From: Cyanothece sp. BG0011
GTDB taxonomy: Bacteria > Cyanobacteriota > Cyanobacteriia > Cyanobacteriales > Microcystaceae
Direction: 5' to 3'
Length of the DNA stretch: 39,450 bases
Assembly (NCBI RefSeq): GCF_003013815.1
Contig: NZ_PRLH01000055.1
Location: 1 to 39,450, forward strand
Shown in pieces: positions 25,757 through 34,522 of this stretch. Below the pieces are notes generated by a model. The model did no database searches and had not been told where the DNA came from. It was given only the letters and a program-made list of their open reading frames with translations. The number at the start of each line of letters is the position of its first letter. The stretch's first letter is position 1. A program made the position numbers and the translations under genes.

Positions 25757-25816
25757 GTAGGGTGAGCAAAACTAGAGAGATTTTAACCAATCATAAATCA
25801 TTAAAGTTTGCCCACC
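25757..25816. repeat. Inverted-repeat element, copy with GTAGGGTGAGCAAA end
   Basis: GTAGGGTGAGCAAA (25757-25770) and TTTGCCCACC (25807-25816) as inverted ends around 36 AT-rich bases. One base in the left end differs from the other copies. MITE-like in size and layout. Confidence 0.6.
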
Positions 25817-25867
25817 TTTGTTAGACTTCTCATCTTAACAGCTTAATTATTTTGTTACTACTTGTTA

Positions 25868-25930
25868 GGTGGGCAAATAATAAAAACATTTTAACAAGTT
25901 ATATAGGTTTAAGAGTTTGCCCACCCTACG
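25868..25930. repeat. Inverted-repeat element, copy with TTTGCCCACCCTACG end
   Basis: GGTGGGCAAA (25868-25877) and TTTGCCCACCCTACG (25916-25930) as inverted ends around an AT-rich core. The ends are identical to those at 28554-28615. Confidence 0.7.
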
Positions 25931-26049
25931 TTTAAGGTAATTATGATTTGAAAAGCTTATTTATCTTGACTCAAAAGATATTTTAATTAATAAATAACCC
26001 TTCAACTTGCTATAATCGTAATATAAACAGTAAGAAAATATATACAACA

Positions 26050-26343
26050 ATGAAACTCAAGGACTCTCTAAAAGAAAAGCGAGAAAAAATATTATCATTA
26101 GCCGAAAAACATGGAGCCTTTAACATCAGGATATCTGGTTCAGTAGCGAGAGGAGAAGAAACCGAAAATAGTGATATTGATTTTTTAATTGACTATGATT
26201 TATCTAAAACATCCCCTTGGTTTCCAGGTGGTTTATTAATGGATTTGGAAGAGTTATTAGGATGTAAAGTTGATATTGTTACTGAAAAAAGCTTAAATCC
26301 ATCCATTAAAGAAAAAGTGTTAAAGGAAGCAATTAAATTATGA
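26050..26343 (+). CDS. MntA-type nucleotidyltransferase antitoxin
   Basis: 97-residue minimal nucleotidyltransferase with the signature GSVARGE (30-36) and the metal-binding Asp pair SDIDFLID (Asp42, Asp44), then the usual LLMDLEELLGCKVDIVTEKS. In MntA/HepT modules this protein adds AMP groups to the HEPN ribonuclease toxin and so inactivates it. All catalytic residues are kept. The partner should start at the ATGA overlap with its stop, and an ATG is there, but that frame ends after eight codons. It is therefore an orphan antitoxin, which could still act on a HepT coded elsewhere. Confidence 0.88.
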   Translation: MKLKDSLKEKREKILSLAEKHGAFNIRISGSVARGEETENSDIDFLIDYDLSKTSPWFPGGLLMDLEELLGCKVDIVTEKSLNPSIKEKVLKEAIKL

Positions 26344-26366
26344 AAGATGATCAAATTTATTTATAA
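26340..26366 (+). pseudogene. Truncated hepT (HEPN toxin), first eight codons
   Basis: ATG 26340 overlaps the MntA stop (ATGA), the standard mntA-hepT junction. The peptide is MKDDQIYL, then TAA; intact HepT proteins commonly begin MKDDxxYLxHI. Fifteen bases later a repeat element starts at 26381. The toxin has been lost, possibly with arrival of that element. Confidence 0.55.
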
Positions 26367-26380
26367 TATATATTAATCAA

Positions 26381-26450
26381 TTAGGTGGGTTACGGCACAA
26401 ATAAACACTAACTTTCTTATCAAATTAAAGCTTTGCCTAACCCACCCTAC
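26381..26450. repeat. Inverted-repeat element behind the truncated hepT
   Basis: Left end TTAGGTGGGTTACGGCA and right end TTTGCCTAACCCACCCTAC pair as imperfect inverted repeats (TTAGGTGGGT / ACCCACCTAA type) around an AT-rich core. It shares the CCCACCCTAC terminus with the other copies. Confidence 0.6.
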
Positions 26451-26466
26451 AAAATATAATATTTTT

Positions 26467-27285
26467 TTATTGAGATTTTAAATAACTTAAAAATTCTTGT
26501 ATTTCATCTTCAGTTAATAAAGTTCGTGAACATTTTCGGTAATGTTTTTGTAAATAATCTCTTCCTTTTTTAATAGTCCAACCAATACGTTTCATTTCCA
26601 CTAAAATTAAATCAATATCCGATAATTCTATCACTCCTGCAATTAATTTCCAGCAAGGATTACCCTCTTTTTTCCAATGTGGGGGACGATATGGCATACT
26701 TAAACTAACGGTAACTAAACAAGGATTATTAGGCCGATAACCTGTTTCTAATCGTTCAATAAATTCAGGATCAGTAATGTTTACATCTCTTAATTGTTGA
26801 CCATTGTTAATAATAATTGAAGCTTTCCAGATCGTTGACGTTAACATACTCCCTGGTTTTTCTGTGATCAGTAATTTTGAAGCATAAACTAACTGAAGTG
26901 TAGAACGTTTTTCTAAGGGAAGACTTTGTAAATAAGCAACCGTTACATACTTAGATGAATTATGTAAAATATAGTCAGTTTCAGAACAATAATCAAGTAA
27001 ATCAGTTGCTGGTATAGACTTAATTTTTTTCCATTTTCCTGGTGCAATGGTCAGATTTTCTGACTCAAATCCAAAATCATTACCTGTTTCTTTTAAAGGG
27101 ATATCGATAACATCTAATAATGAGGGTTCTTTATGATTAATTAATCGAATTTTAGCAGGTACACGACCATCATTAGGATATTGAGAACAAATAGGACGAA
27201 CCCACCTACCCGTTTTTGGGTTAATTCCAGCAAGACAACGTTCTTGAAGTTTTAAAGAGTTCGCTAAACAAATAATTTCGGTCAT
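26467..27285 (-). CDS. Dual OB domain-like protein, linked to DUF488 genes
   Basis: 272 residues. The N-terminus EIICLANSLKLQERCLAGIN, then TGRWVRPICSQYPNDGRVPA, matches what I recall of dual-OB (DuOB) proteins, which start with a similar CLAxS...RCxAG block. The second half contains VTVSLSMPYRPPHWKKEGNP with CWKLIAGVIE, suggesting a second beta-barrel, followed by a basic helical tail. No enzyme motif is visible. It lies 66 bases after two DUF488 genes on the same strand and probably forms an operon with them. A nucleic-acid-binding role is inferred from the OB assignment, which I could not check. Confidence 0.65.
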   Translation of the reverse strand: MTEIICLANSLKLQERCLAGINPKTGRWVRPICSQYPNDGRVPAKIRLINHKEPSLLDVIDIPLKETGNDFGFESENLTIAPGKWKKIKSIPATDLLDYCSETDYILHNSSKYVTVAYLQSLPLEKRSTLQLVYASKLLITEKPGSMLTSTIWKASIIINNGQQLRDVNITDPEFIERLETGYRPNNPCLVTVSLSMPYRPPHWKKEGNPCWKLIAGVIELSDIDLILVEMKRIGWTIKKGRDYLQKHYRKCSRTLLTEDEIQEFLSYLKSQ

Positions 27286-27351
27286 TATTGTATATAATTT
27301 AACGAGGATATAATCTTAAAATACCCAAATTATCAGCTAAATTAATACACC

Positions 27352-27798
27352 CTACAAATGATTTATGTTGATATTTCCCCAGTGATTATTTAGGTATTCT
27401 GCAACTAAACGACGGTGACAATGATGGGGTTTTGCTTCACTGCACAACAGACAACTATCTTCTATAATTTCGGGATCAAGTTTTTTCTCTATTTTTCTTT
27501 GAACCATTAAATCCCTAAATTTTGTTTCATAAACAGACCATTCTCCTTTCTTTTTTTTATAATCATCTAAGATATCTTTTGTAGGAGCTAAATCTACAAG
27601 ATGAATGTAATCAATATCAGCAATTTCTTTAAGAAAGTATTGTAAGTCTTTCTTTTTAGCAAATCCTGCAAGCTGAGAAACATTATTTAAGCGAGTATCA
27701 ATCACTCGTTTAACGTTCGCTTTTTTGAGTAATTCAAAGAATTCTTGTGCTGTTTTTTGAGTAAACCCTATAGTTGATAAATTAATCGTTTTGGTCAT
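27352..27798 (-). CDS. DUF488 family protein, short copy
   Basis: 148 residues. DUF488 signs: TIGFTQKTAQEFFELLKKA at the start, VIDTRLNN (the conserved D-x-R), YFLKEIADIDYIHLVDLAPT and, near the end, CLLCSEAKPHHCHRRLVAEY, the Cys-x-x-Cys...Cys-His-Arg block. The family is of unknown activity; conserved Asp, Arg, Cys and His residues suggest an enzyme, and some workers predict a nuclease or nucleotide-processing role. Its ATG lies inside the upstream DUF488 gene (17-base overlap), so the two are co-translated. It is more divergent than the second copy, consistent with different roles for each. Confidence 0.85.
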   Translation of the reverse strand: MTKTINLSTIGFTQKTAQEFFELLKKANVKRVIDTRLNNVSQLAGFAKKKDLQYFLKEIADIDYIHLVDLAPTKDILDDYKKKKGEWSVYETKFRDLMVQRKIEKKLDPEIIEDSCLLCSEAKPHHCHRRLVAEYLNNHWGNININHL

Positions 27799-28438
27799 AG
27801 TTTTTTTCTACATAAGCAATATTTAATCCCTGTTTTCGATAAGCTTCTTTTAACGCTTCTTCCGGTGATAAAGTTGGGAGAGAGGTTTGCTTAGAAACAT
27901 TATCAAACAAACTTAATTGTACAGTAGCTTCTTTTCCTGATTGATCTAAATTATGAATTTCTAATAATCTATTTTCTAAATCTTCATGAGATTGTAGACG
28001 ACCATCTTGTAAAATATGATTAATATCTAATGGTAATTGTCTTAAATGTTGACAAACTAACACAGCACGATGACAAGTAATGGGATCTTTTTCTGCACAC
28101 ATTAAAGCAATCTCATAAGATTGAGAGCCTTTTTTTAGTCTTTCAATTCCTTGAGAAAATAAAGGGAGTTTAGCAATATTTTCGTAAACTGCTTTTCCCT
28201 CAACATAACAACTTTTATCTTTTGGTCTTGCTCCTAATTCTTCTCCTAAAAAAACATACTTGATGCCAGCATTTAATAAGCTATTTTTCAAATTTTCTTT
28301 ATTAAATTGACTTACATAGCGACTATAAGGAGATGATCGAACATCAGCTAACGCTGTTACATTATGTTGATTAAGCAAAGAAATAAACTCTTTTATATCT
28401 AGATTAGAATGGCCAATAGTAAATAATCTATTTTTCAT
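27782..28438 (-). CDS. DUF488 family protein, long copy
   Basis: 218 residues. Classic DUF488: LFTIGHSNLDIKEFISLLNQ, VTALADVRSSPYSRYVSQFN, YVFLGEELGARPKDKSCY, then IALMCAEKDPITCHRAVLVC with the conserved C-A-E-x-x-P-x-x-C-H-R. A C-terminal extension of about 60 residues (after LQDGRLQSHEDLE) carries VQLSLFDN and an acidic helix. Start at ATG 28438 (MKNRLFTIGHS) by homology; the longer frame to 28480 would add 14 unlikely residues. It is the first gene of the probable three-gene DUF488-DUF488-dual-OB operon and overlaps the next gene by 17 bases. Confidence 0.88.
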   Translation of the reverse strand: MKNRLFTIGHSNLDIKEFISLLNQHNVTALADVRSSPYSRYVSQFNKENLKNSLLNAGIKYVFLGEELGARPKDKSCYVEGKAVYENIAKLPLFSQGIERLKKGSQSYEIALMCAEKDPITCHRAVLVCQHLRQLPLDINHILQDGRLQSHEDLENRLLEIHNLDQSGKEATVQLSLFDNVSKQTSLPTLSPEEALKEAYRKQGLNIAYVEKNYDQND

Positions 28439-28553
28439 AATTACTAGAATAGTAAAAAAACAACTACTCTCTAATATCATAGCATATATTATTTGTTTTT
28501 ATTGAAATTTTAAATAATTGTCCAGTTATTTGGTTTTATACTTAATTTTATGA

Positions 28554-28615
28554 GGTGGGCAAATACAAAACAAATCGTCACTAATTACATAATATTAAAA
28601 ATTTGCCCACCCTAC
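28554..28615. repeat. Inverted-repeat element between hcp and DUF488 genes
   Basis: GGTGGGCAAA (28554-28563) and TTTGCCCACCCTACG (about 28602-28616) as inverted ends, the core being AT-rich. Same ends as the copy at 25868-25930. It is just past the hcp stop. Confidence 0.7.
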
Positions 28616-28638
28616 GTGCTTACTTTTGCAAACTCATT

Positions 28639-30288
28639 TTAAGCCAAACAAGCAACTAAATCTTGATCAGGGGTTGTAATGGGTTGTAAGTTGTAAGTTT
28701 CTGAGAGAAATTTTAGGACATTTGGGGTAATAAAAGCGGGTAATGTTGGTCCTAAACGAATGTCTTTAATACCTAAATAAAGTAAGGTTAAAAGAACAGC
28801 TACCGCTTTTTGTTCATACCAAGATAAAATCATGGATAACGGCAAATCATTAACACTTACTTGAAACGCTTCGGCTAATCCTAATGCAATTTTTATGGCA
28901 GAATAAGCATCATTACATTGTCCAACATCCATTAAACGGGGTAAATTTCCGATCTCTCCTAACTGTTTATCAAAAAAGCGAAACTTACCACAAGCAAGGG
29001 TTAAAACAATACAATCTTGAGGAACTTTTTCCACAAATTCTGTATAATAAGTCCGTCCAGGTTTTGCCCCGTCACAACCTCCAACTAGAAAGAAATGACG
29101 AATTTTACCTTGTTTTACTGCTTCAATGACTTGTTCAGATACACTTAAAACTGTGTTGTGAGCAAAGCCAACCATAACATGACGGGAAGCTTCATCTTTA
29201 GTAAACCCTGGCATTTCTAATGAGGTTTGAATCGCTAAACTGTAATCAGGAATTCCCTGAGCATCTGAGGGTAAATAATTAATACCTGAATAGCCAACGG
29301 GTCCAATGGTAAAGAGTTTATCTTCGTAGGTTTCATGGGGAGGCATTAAACAATTTGTAGTGACAATAATTGCCCCAGGAAAATGAGCAAAGTCTTTAGT
29401 TTGATTTTGCCAAGCTGTGCCATAATGACCGTAAAAATGAGGGTATTTTTGTTTTAAAATAGGATAACCATGAGCCGGTAATAGTTCCCCGTGAGTGTAA
29501 ATAGTTACCCCTTTATTAACAGTTTGCTCCAGTAAAGCTGCTAGTTGTTTAATATCATGACCCGATACTAATATAGCTTTACCTTGTTTGGGGTTTAATG
29601 GTACTTTTGTGGGGGTAGGATGTCCATAAGTGGTGGTATGTCCTTGATCTAATAATTCCATCGCTCGTAGGTTAATTTCTCCTACTTTTAGGGCTAAATT
29701 AACCCAGTCTTCTAAACTTAAATCATTGCGATCCAGAGAGGCTAACGCTTCTTGAATAAAAGCATAAACTTTTTCGTCTTCTTGACCTAATTCTTGGGCA
29801 TGAAAGTTATAAGATGCTGTTCCTTTAATGCCATACAAAACAGTTAATTTTAAAGAAAAAATGTCGATATTATTAGTGGATTTACTAATAAAAGTTAAGT
29901 CTTTTTCTCTTCCTTGTTCCGCTAAACTTTCTGAAAAATTAGGTTGATAGTTAGAAATCGCAGACCAGTTTATGGGTTCATCGCTTATCTTTTCAATGCT
30001 CTCTTTTAACCCTTCTCGAATATCAATACATTGACGAATATAGACATTAAATCGTTTACGCTCAAAGTTAACATTCGTCATGGTAGCAAATAACGTTTCC
30101 CCTGTAAAAACGTCCGCTTCATGACAAGAAATGCCTAATTCTCTGGCTTTAATGGTAACAGGCGCAAGCCCCCTTAAACAATAAACTAATAAATCTTGTA
30201 CGGCGTTGACTTCGGGGCTTTTTCCACAAGCCCCCCATTGATGACATCCGTTACCACTAGCGGTTTGTTCGCATTGTTCACAAAACAT
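28639..30288 (-). CDS. hcp: Hydroxylamine reductase / hybrid cluster protein
   Basis: Fe-S protein that reduces hydroxylamine and is now seen mainly as a nitric-oxide reductase and nitrosylase in nitrosative stress. The 549-residue product begins with the four-Cys cluster motif: Cys3, Cys6, Cys15 and Cys21 (FCEQCEQTASGNGCHQWGAC). The hybrid-cluster ligands are in the expected blocks: SGHDIKQL, TNCLMPPHETYEDK, VGGCDGAKPGRTYYTEF, LACGKFRFF, and DVGQCNDAYSAIKIALGLAE with WYEQKAVAVLLTLLYLGIKD. All conserved Cys are present. AAGGAG lies eight bases before ATG 30288. The partner reductase gene hcr is not adjacent. The function needs low oxygen, which fits a dark-fermenting or nitrogen-fixing cyanobacterium. 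Confidence 0.96.
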   Translation of the reverse strand: MFCEQCEQTASGNGCHQWGACGKSPEVNAVQDLLVYCLRGLAPVTIKARELGISCHEADVFTGETLFATMTNVNFERKRFNVYIRQCIDIREGLKESIEKISDEPINWSAISNYQPNFSESLAEQGREKDLTFISKSTNNIDIFSLKLTVLYGIKGTASYNFHAQELGQEDEKVYAFIQEALASLDRNDLSLEDWVNLALKVGEINLRAMELLDQGHTTTYGHPTPTKVPLNPKQGKAILVSGHDIKQLAALLEQTVNKGVTIYTHGELLPAHGYPILKQKYPHFYGHYGTAWQNQTKDFAHFPGAIIVTTNCLMPPHETYEDKLFTIGPVGYSGINYLPSDAQGIPDYSLAIQTSLEMPGFTKDEASRHVMVGFAHNTVLSVSEQVIEAVKQGKIRHFFLVGGCDGAKPGRTYYTEFVEKVPQDCIVLTLACGKFRFFDKQLGEIGNLPRLMDVGQCNDAYSAIKIALGLAEAFQVSVNDLPLSMILSWYEQKAVAVLLTLLYLGIKDIRLGPTLPAFITPNVLKFLSETYNLQPITTPDQDLVACLA

Positions 30289-30716
30289 AATTTAAACTCC
30301 TTCGGATGGTAAGTAAGGTTATTCATATTGGGTTTTGAAGCGAACCAAATCCCTACACAAAAGGCAAATTTTTTTATGGAAATTTAAGGTTTTGGTCATC
30401 TCCTAACTTTAATGTGTAGTGGGATATCTAAACTATTTACCTTACCGTTACGTCTATTGTATCATTCAAAACATTTTTTTGTTTTTACTCTCCAATTTCA
30501 TTAACTTCCTTAGCCTTGATAAAGAGAAATATATAAAATTTTTATAAATTTCCTAGAAATTGCTTTAGAATAATTTTATTATTTAAATGTTATAAAGTGA
30601 CAATTTTAAAACTGTCTATTGTTGGTTGAAATTGAAGAATAAAACTTTTATCTTTATTACTAATCGATTGAGTTCGATTGTGGTGTGAGAGAGTGATTCT
30701 GTGGTGTGAGAGCCGT
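30289..30716. other. Upstream region of hcp, no gene seen
   Basis: About 430 AT-rich bases with the hcp ribosome site (AAGGAG, 30297-30302) at one end. A direct repeat TGTGGTGTGAGAG at 30679-30691 and 30700-30712 (21-base period) lies next to the aroC terminator. No convincing promoter boxes, NtcA site or open frame. Confidence 0.6.
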
Positions 30717-30771
30717 ATTAAAAAAGCACTGGGTATCGAAACAAGGCAAGATTCCCAAGTGCTTTTTTAAT
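30717..30771 (-). terminator. Terminator of aroC, likely bidirectional
   Basis: Long inverted repeat: ATTAAAAAAGCACTGGG (30717-30733) against CCCAAGTGCTTTTTTAAT (30754-30771), stem about 20 bp with small mismatches. U runs occur on both strands. It is 46 bases past the aroC stop and ahead of the hcp upstream region. Confidence 0.85.
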
Positions 30772-30816
30772 GATATTTATTGACTACTCCTATCTAATTC
30801 TCGGCAATCTAAAGAG

Positions 30817-31908
30817 TTAGGTTAATGCTTTACATTGTCCCTGCCAACGTAATAAATGATCGCATAATACTAACGAAACCATCGCTTCTACCATAGGAAC
30901 TGCCCTGGATAAAACACAAGGATCATGTCTTCCTTTGGCTGCTAAGGTTGTTTCTTCACTATCAGAAGTCACGGTTTTTTGTTCTTTACCAATGGTAGCA
31001 GTGGGTTTAAAAGCAACACGAATAATGATATTTTCTCCGTTACTAATTCCCCCTTGAATACCTCCGGAGCGATTCGTTTTAGTGCGAATATTGCCCGTAT
31101 CATCAATATAAAATTCATCATTATGTTCGCTTCCTGTTAATAACGTTCCAGCAAACCCTGAACCAATTTCAAACCCTTTACTCGCAGGGAGAGACATGAC
31201 AGCTTTAGCTAAATCTGCCTCTAATTTATCAAAAACCGGTTCTCCTAACCCTTTAGGAACATAACGAGCGACACATTCAACCACACCACCAATAGAGTCT
31301 TTATCTCGTCGAGTTTGATCAATGAGATCGATCATTTTTTCTGCCATTTCTTGATCAGGACAACGAACAATATTACTTTCAACTTCTTCTAGGGTAACGG
31401 TGTCGGGATTAATGTTTCCTTCTAAATCTTTAATCCGTTTTACATAGCCAACAATTTCAACATTAGCTACTTGTTTTAAGATTTTTTTAGCGATCGCACC
31501 AGCAGCCACTCTTCCGATAGTTTCCCTAGCAGAAGATCGACCCCCCCCTTGCCAGTTTCGGATGCCATATTTTGCTTCATAAGTTGCGTCTGCATGGGAG
31601 GGACGAAACTTAACCGACATCTCGTTATAGTCTTGCGATCGCGCGTCTTTATTGCGAACTAAAATAGCAATAGGAGTCCCCAATGTTTTTCCTTGAAACA
31701 CTCCCGAAATAATCTCACAAGTGTCCGTTTCTTTTCGGGGTGTGGTAATCTTACTTTGTCCGGGACGACGACGATCTAAATCCCCTTGAATATCCGTTTC
31801 TGATAAGTCTAAACGAGGGGGACAACCATCAATAATCACCCCAACTCCTCCCCCGTGAGATTCTCCAAAGGTTGTGATACGAAATAGATGGCCAAAGGTG
31901 TTACCCAT
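30817..31908 (-). CDS. aroC: Chorismate synthase
   Basis: Last step of the shikimate pathway: 5-enolpyruvylshikimate-3-phosphate to chorismate, with reduced FMN. The 363-residue protein has the family signatures [20 protein letters not shown], then [25 protein letters not shown] preceded by [51 protein letters not shown] and the C-terminal [18 protein letters not shown]. These include the flavin- and substrate-binding His and Arg residues. Length and ends are normal. ATG 31908 (MGNTFGHLF) matches homologues. It is monocistronic, ending at the strong hairpin 30717-30771. Confidence 0.98.
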   Translation of the reverse strand: MGNTFGHLFRITTFGESHGGGVGVIIDGCPPRLDLSETDIQGDLDRRRPGQSKITTPRKETDTCEIISGVFQGKTLGTPIAILVRNKDARSQDYNEMSVKFRPSHADATYEAKYGIRNWQGGGRSSARETIGRVAAGAIAKKILKQVANVEIVGYVKRIKDLEGNINPDTVTLEEVESNIVRCPDQEMAEKMIDLIDQTRRDKDSIGGVVECVARYVPKGLGEPVFDKLEADLAKAVMSLPASKGFEIGSGFAGTLLTGSEHNDEFYIDDTGNIRTKTNRSGGIQGGISNGENIIIRVAFKPTATIGKEQKTVTSDSEETTLAAKGRHDPCVLSRAVPMVEAMVSLVLCDHLLRWQGQCKALT

Positions 31909-31988
31909 AATTTTATATCAAAATTAATTTTCTCTTTTCTTATTGTAACCTTTTTAGGTAATTAAATTCTAAATTATTGTTTATTTTT

Positions 31989-34403
31989 TTATAAAATATC
32001 TTTGCGTTTTTGCAAAATATAAGTTATCCCCCAATAAATAAAACTATGTAATAATAATAAGCCCCAATTGATTAATAAATTGCTAGAATCAGTAGCATAA
32101 ACCTCTGTCGGAATATCGACAGGAATTGCTACTGGATTAGGGTTTAATGGGGAAATAGGCTGTGCTTCAGGAATCATAGAAGGAATATCAACTAAACTAC
32201 CTAATGCACCCACTGACCAACGACTAATCATTAACCAAGATAGTAGTTTACCAATCCCTGTCATTTTAAACAAGACCCCTGAAAAGATAATTTGAGGTAA
32301 TAGTAATAGGGGTAAAGAACTATTTGCTTGAGTAATATTTTTAACAAAAGCTGACACCATAATGCCTAAACTAATAGTAGAAAAAAGTGTCAGAAATATC
32401 GTGATTTCTGTTCCCAAAATCCAAGCAAATTGATTTGATTCTGGCACTTTAAAACAGATAAAAATTGTTAGAGATATCAGTAAACTTTGTAAAAATCCTA
32501 AGATTCCTAAAATAGATGCTTTTGATCCTAAATAAGCCCAAATGCCTAAATTGACTAATCTTTCTCGCTGATAAATTTTCGATTCTTTAACAATTTCTTG
32601 TAATGAAGTTGCTAACCCTACCCAAATGGCTGCACAGGTAAAAACGAACAAAACTTTGAGGGATAAAGTGGCAAAGGTGGGGTCATTTTCATCAGCAAAA
32701 TTGAAGGGAATGGTATCAGATAAAGCAATTCTCATGGCCACAATTCCCAAGGGTGCAGTTATTAAATTGATACCAATATTTAAGGGATCTCGTAGTAGTA
32801 ACTGAAAATATCTTTGAGATAAAATGGAAACCTGTTGTAAAAAAGAAGTTTTGACTTTTTTAGGTTTAGATTTTTGATGGTTATGAGTGGATAATTGCAC
32901 TAAATTTTGACTAATATATTTATCATAAAAATTAGGATCATGTTTAAACCGTTCTGCCTCTTCTTGGACTTTATTTTTGTCTTCAAGATGAATATAAATA
33001 TCAGCAAAATTATGACTATTTAGGGGAAAGAAAGTCATGGCTTCTTCAGGAGGTCCAAAATAACAAAGATTGCCTCCTTTTCCTAGAAAAACTAAGCGAT
33101 CGCAAAGATGAATATTCAAAGTTGTATGAGTCACTAAAATAATCGTTCGTCCTTCTTGAGATAAATTTTTTAGGAGTTCCATCATTTTTTTATCTAACCC
33201 TGGATCAAGGCCAGAAGTGGGTTCATCTAAGAAAAAAAGTTTAGGATCAGCTAATAATTCAACCCCCATACTCACTCGTTTAAGTTGGCCGCCACTGAGA
33301 TTTTTAACTAAAGTATTTTCTCTTTCTTTTAACTCAATTTGTGTTAATACTTTCTCTCTTTCTTGTTCAATATTAATATCAGGAGGTAAGCGGAGTTTAG
33401 CTGCATAATATAAAACTTCTTTAACCGTTAAATTAGGATGAACAATATCATATTGAGGGACATAACCGATAAGATTACGATAAATATTAAAATTTTTTCG
33501 TAAGTCTTCTCCATTTAATTCAACCTGTCCTTTATCCACTGGTTCTAGTCCCAATAAAGTCCGCATTAACGTGGATTTTCCGGCACCACTTCCCCCAACA
33601 ATAACAACAAATTGACCAGGATCAATAGGGATAGAAATGTCCGTTAACAAAGTAATTTTTTTGCCATTTTTATCTTTAACAACTCGATTTAAATTTTTAG
33701 CATGAAGACGAATATTATCGCCAGTATCTGCAATTCGTAAATTATCACCTTGTACAATTAATGTATAAGGACCGATACGAATGGTTGATCCATTAGAAAG
33801 AATGGCTTGATTGGTTACTTTTTGTCCATTGACAAATACACCGTTAGTGCTACAATCGCTTAGAATATATTGATCTTTATTATTACTATCAATTATGGCA
33901 TGACAACGGGAAACTGTGGGCGCATCTAAGGGTAAGTTTGCTTGAGGATCTCTACCAATAACTACGGATTTATTTTTAAGAGAAATAGAGGTTTTACCTA
34001 AAGGTTTTAAGGGCTGATTACTATTAGGATTAGAATAAGTAATAATAATATGATTTCCCATTACTGTCCCGATGGTAATTTCCATACCATCTTGTAACAA
34101 TAATCCTTGTTTTGGGGTAATTAAACTATTATTTAAAAACAAACGATTACTACTAGGAGTAACCTGATCTCCATCATAAATTCGGTAATTATTTCCCTCT
34201 TTAGTGAAAGAAGCTTGACAACCACTAACCATCATCCAATTGTTACTTTCAGGAACAACAAGATCAGCTTTTTCAGGGTTTCTTCCTAAACGATGTAAAT
34301 CTTTTTTTAAGTCAAAAGGTTCCAAAATTTTCCCTTGATTATTTCTTAGGGTAATAGAAGGAACTTGAGCGAGAATTGTTTTAGATCCTGAGGTATTGGT
34401 CAT
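31989..34403 (-). CDS. FHA-FHA-ABC transporter fusion (ABCG/ABC-2 type)
   Basis: 804-residue half-transporter with signalling domains. Two forkhead-associated phosphothreonine-binding domains come first: one at about 35-120 (LHRLGRNPEKADLVV, imperfect serine motif VSGCQA) and a more canonical one at about 145-218 (VVIGRDPQANLPLD, VSRCHAII, STNGVFVNG). An ABC ATPase follows: Walker A GGSGAGKST (270-278), signature LSGGQLKRVSMG, Walker B LFFLDEPTSGLD and the H-loop ILVTHTT. The last 270 residues are an ABC-2/ABCG-type membrane domain with six or so helices (ILGILGFLQSLLISLTIF, LLLLPQIIFSGVLF). The order FHA-ATPase-membrane is a known cyanobacterial layout; substrate unknown. The FHA domains suggest control by a Ser/Thr kinase. 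Confidence 0.93.
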   Translation of the reverse strand: MTNTSGSKTILAQVPSITLRNNQGKILEPFDLKKDLHRLGRNPEKADLVVPESNNWMMVSGCQASFTKEGNNYRIYDGDQVTPSSNRLFLNNSLITPKQGLLLQDGMEITIGTVMGNHIIITYSNPNSNQPLKPLGKTSISLKNKSVVIGRDPQANLPLDAPTVSRCHAIIDSNNKDQYILSDCSTNGVFVNGQKVTNQAILSNGSTIRIGPYTLIVQGDNLRIADTGDNIRLHAKNLNRVVKDKNGKKITLLTDISIPIDPGQFVVIVGGSGAGKSTLMRTLLGLEPVDKGQVELNGEDLRKNFNIYRNLIGYVPQYDIVHPNLTVKEVLYYAAKLRLPPDINIEQEREKVLTQIELKERENTLVKNLSGGQLKRVSMGVELLADPKLFFLDEPTSGLDPGLDKKMMELLKNLSQEGRTIILVTHTTLNIHLCDRLVFLGKGGNLCYFGPPEEAMTFFPLNSHNFADIYIHLEDKNKVQEEAERFKHDPNFYDKYISQNLVQLSTHNHQKSKPKKVKTSFLQQVSILSQRYFQLLLRDPLNIGINLITAPLGIVAMRIALSDTIPFNFADENDPTFATLSLKVLFVFTCAAIWVGLATSLQEIVKESKIYQRERLVNLGIWAYLGSKASILGILGFLQSLLISLTIFICFKVPESNQFAWILGTEITIFLTLFSTISLGIMVSAFVKNITQANSSLPLLLLPQIIFSGVLFKMTGIGKLLSWLMISRWSVGALGSLVDIPSMIPEAQPISPLNPNPVAIPVDIPTEVYATDSSNLLINWGLLLLHSFIYWGITYILQKRKDIL

Positions 34404-34522
34404 AATAATATCTCCTAATCAGGATTGATGATTAATGATTTTATAAAACATGAAATTTTAAAAAATGTAAACAAATAAAGTAAATGCCTTTATTTCCTGT
34501 TAATTAGCACAAAGAATTATCT

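Larger units (their letters stand above)
25418..26049. other. 632-base gap holding a toxin relic and two repeat copies
   Basis: No intact gene. It contains a RelE-like toxin fragment (25501-25599) and two copies of the GGTGGGCAAA-type inverted repeat (25757-25816, 25868-25930), listed separately. The remaining AT-rich DNA (25600-25756 and 25931-26049) shows nothing I can name; the last part must carry the promoter of the MntA-like gene. Confidence 0.7.

Noticed and set aside
25757-25930. CRISPR-like repeat-spacer pattern from the two GGTGGGCAAA elements
   Set aside because: The repeats are inverted ends of separate small elements with unequal cores, and there is no cas gene.
30679-30712. Direct repeat TGTGGTGTGAGAG as a regulator binding site for hcp
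   Set aside because: It lies nearly 400 bases from the hcp start and next to the aroC terminator, with no supporting promoter; kept only as a repeat note.
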